From: an archaeon
GTDB lineage: Archaea; EX4484-52; B79-G9
Direction: 5' to 3'
Length of the DNA: 6,529 bases
NCBI GenBank assembly: GCA_013139905.1
Contig: WSZW01000158.1
Location: 1-6,529 of the forward strand
Part shown: one piece after another, positions 5,342 through 6,529 of the stretch
Layout of the letters: the number at the start of each line of letters is the position of its first letter
Position numbering within the stretch: position 1 is the first letter of the stretch
Notes under the pieces: generated by a model
Told to the model about the DNA's origin: nothing
Databases searched by the model: none
What the model saw: only the letters and a program-made list of their open reading frames with translations
Program-made: the position numbers and the translations under genes

Positions 5342-5637
5342 TGAAAAAAATCAAATATAGTCATCTTTTCAAAAAACAACTCAAAAAAATCAAAGGAAAA
5401 GAGTTACAAAATATTTTAAAGAAAAGAGACGAAATATTAAATTCTAACGATTTAAATCATTATAAAAAGTTATCACAAAATCTTAAAAAATATAAACGCG
5501 TGCATGTGAATAATTCTTATGTAATATTATTTTTTGGCGATGACGGTACTGTTTATTTTGTTGATTACGCACATCATGACATTATATATAACCACAGCAA
5601 AAAAGAGATTAAAAAATATGATGATTTAAAATTCTAA
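5341..5637 (+). CDS. RelE/ParE-superfamily toxin (probable mRNA interferase)
   Basis: This 98-residue, very lysine-rich protein has the RelE fold order. N-terminal strand KIKYSHLF is followed by two helices (about 9-36), a KKLSQNLKKYKRVHV stretch (42-56) where the family has its 'KL...LKG.xRvrv' element, strand SYVILFFGDD (59-68), strand VYFVDYAHHDIIY (71-83) and a basic tail. The ending HHDIIY resembles the HHDKIY signature common in archaeal and bacterial RelE-family toxins that cleave ribosome-bound mRNA. Candidate functional residues are R53, H55, Y60, H78, H79, D80 and Y83. It is coupled to the antitoxin gene by a one-base overlap and has no separate promoter. Whether it acts on mRNA (RelE-like) or on gyrase (ParE-like) cannot be proven here; the HHD-IY ending favours RelE. 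Confidence 0.8.
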   Translation: MKKIKYSHLFKKQLKKIKGKELQNILKKRDEILNSNDLNHYKKLSQNLKKYKRVHVNNSYVILFFGDDGTVYFVDYAHHDIIYNHSKKEIKKYDDLKF

Positions 5638-5710
5638 ATTAATATCGGTGGCTAGAATAATAAAATATATTTTCTTTGAGAATTCTATCGGCACACAACA
5701 CCCACGAATC

Positions 5711-5719
5711 ATATAAAGA
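5711..5719 (+). promoter_or_regulatory. TATA box of the recombinase gene
   Basis: ATATAAAGA is centred 26 bases before the ATG at 5741, predicting a leaderless transcript. The remaining 5638-5740 gap holds a T-rich stretch (5669-5677) that could end the toxin operon, and the repeats noted under findings. Confidence 0.6.
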
Positions 5720-5740
5720 ACTGACATCAAACTTAATTAA

Positions 5741-6529
5741 ATGAATCATATTCAACAACTAGAATTGGAACTAAAATCCCGAGGCTATTCCAGAAAAACG
5801 GTAAAATCGTATATGTTTCACATTAATGAATTCACATCAAAAAATCCATATTTTAATACTGCAACAAACGAAAAGTTACAAAAATATATCGTTTCGCGTA
5901 GCATCAAAGAAGATCATCTTACAACAAATTTGCACATCGCTGCAATAAAATTTTTCTTTCGAAATGTTCTTAATCGCGAAATTGACATAAATTATCTTAA
6001 AAGACCGAAAAGAATCCCTGAAGTGCTTACAAAAGAAGAAACAATAGCAATTCTAAGTCAAATTACAAACCCAAAGCATCGGCTTTTAATTGAAACAATA
6101 TATGGATGCGGATTAAGAGTATCTGAAGCAACCGCATTAAAAAAGCAGGATATTAGGTTTGATGAAAACATTCTTATGGTGCGACAAGCAAAAGGAAAAA
6201 AAGACCGCTTTGTCATGTTGCCGACATCAATCTCATCCCGTATGAAATCATATATATTCGTCCGTGCAGATAACAATCCTTATGTCTTTGACTCAAACCG
6301 GGGTGGGCATTTAACCGTAAAATCCGTACAAAAAATAGTAAAAAATGCAACCAAAAAAGCAGGCATAACAAAAAATGTGCATGTACATACTCTAAGGCAC
6401 AGCTATGCAACACATTTACTTGAAAATGGCACAGACTTGCGCATAATTCAGCAACTTCTAGGTCATTCCAATATAAAAACTACAGAAATATACACACATA
6501 TATCAACAGCATTGATAAAAAGTGTTAAA
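5741..6529 (+). CDS. xerA: XerA-like tyrosine recombinase, 3' partial
   Basis: 263 residues are visible; the frame is open at the window end and probably lacks only about 10-25 residues. Residues 1 to about 85 are the SAM-like core-binding domain (LELELKSRGYSRKTVKSY; LHIAAIKFFFRNVL). From about 93 comes the catalytic domain, opened by IPEVLTKEE. The full catalytic set is visible: R126 (GCGLRVSEA), K151 (AKGKKDR), H216 and R219 (HTLRHSYATH), H242 (LGHSNIKTT) and the nucleophile Y251 (IYTH). Compact length and the ISTALIKSVK ending match archaeal XerA, which resolves chromosome dimers at a dif site, rather than longer phage or element integrases. It has its own promoter 104 bases after the toxin gene. 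No recognisable dif site is found beside it, though such sites are often distant. An integrase of a small element is the alternative. Confidence 0.9.
   Translation, partial: MNHIQQLELELKSRGYSRKTVKSYMFHINEFTSKNPYFNTATNEKLQKYIVSRSIKEDHLTTNLHIAAIKFFFRNVLNREIDINYLKRPKRIPEVLTKEETIAILSQITNPKHRLLIETIYGCGLRVSEATALKKQDIRFDENILMVRQAKGKKDRFVMLPTSISSRMKSYIFVRADNNPYVFDSNRGGHLTVKSVQKIVKNATKKAGITKNVHVHTLRHSYATHLLENGTDLRIIQQLLGHSNIKTTEIYTHISTALIKSVK

Noticed and set aside
5093..6529. Toxin-antitoxin pair plus tyrosine recombinase as the edge of an integrated mobile element
   Set aside because: The recombinase has the compact XerA form with its own promoter, base composition matches the neighbours, and no tRNA, attachment repeat or transposase is visible.
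1..6529. CRISPR array, tRNA, rRNA, C/D box RNA or riboswitch
   Set aside because: I found no regularly spaced repeats, no tRNA cloverleaf landmarks, and no convincing box C/box D pair in the short non-coding gaps.

Overview
This AT-rich window reads as archaeal chromosome. The ribosomal protein S2 is of the archaeal/eukaryotic short type, the endonuclease IV and enolase look archaeal, and the recombinase is of the XerA type. Almost every gene or operon start has a TATA-like box centred about 25-29 bases upstream of the ATG, with no convincing Shine-Dalgarno in between. That is the layout of leaderless archaeal transcription. Low GC, compact spacing, a short divergent enolase and very small genes suggest a reduced-genome lineage such as a DPANN archaeon. 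This taxonomic guess is inference.

Layout. (1) 1-591 is the 3' part of rpsB; its first few codons lie before the window. (2) 648-2209 is a two-gene membrane operon. It holds a COG2426/PF06695-type small membrane protein, followed 2 bases later by a protein joining a PAP2 lipid phosphatase domain to a dolichol-kinase-like (CTP-dependent) domain. Together they could form a polyprenyl-phosphate carrier supply and recycling cassette. This is the most interesting part of the window. (3) 2254-2511 is a small Cys/His-rich protein of unknown function. (4) Convergent to it, about 2546-2724 on the minus strand, is a single-pass membrane-protein reading frame. It has a good promoter and ATG, but the ATG is in the wrong frame, so it looks frameshifted. 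(5) 2795-3607 is an endonuclease IV-type AP endonuclease, divergent from the broken gene. (6) 3736-3888 is a 50-residue zinc ribbon protein. (7) 3926-5047 is a short enolase (373 aa) with its active-site residues kept. (8) 5093-5637 is a type II toxin-antitoxin operon (ribbon-helix-helix antitoxin, RelE-like toxin) with a perfect 9+9 inverted repeat over its core promoter. (9) 5741 to the window end is a XerA-like tyrosine recombinase, cut by the window edge shortly after its catalytic tyrosine.

Most genes are housekeeping: translation, glycolysis, base excision repair, chromosome resolution. The window has no tRNA, rRNA, CRISPR array or insertion sequence that I can see. The non-coding gaps are short (the largest, 2512-2794, holds the broken minus-strand gene) and are mostly occupied by promoters.
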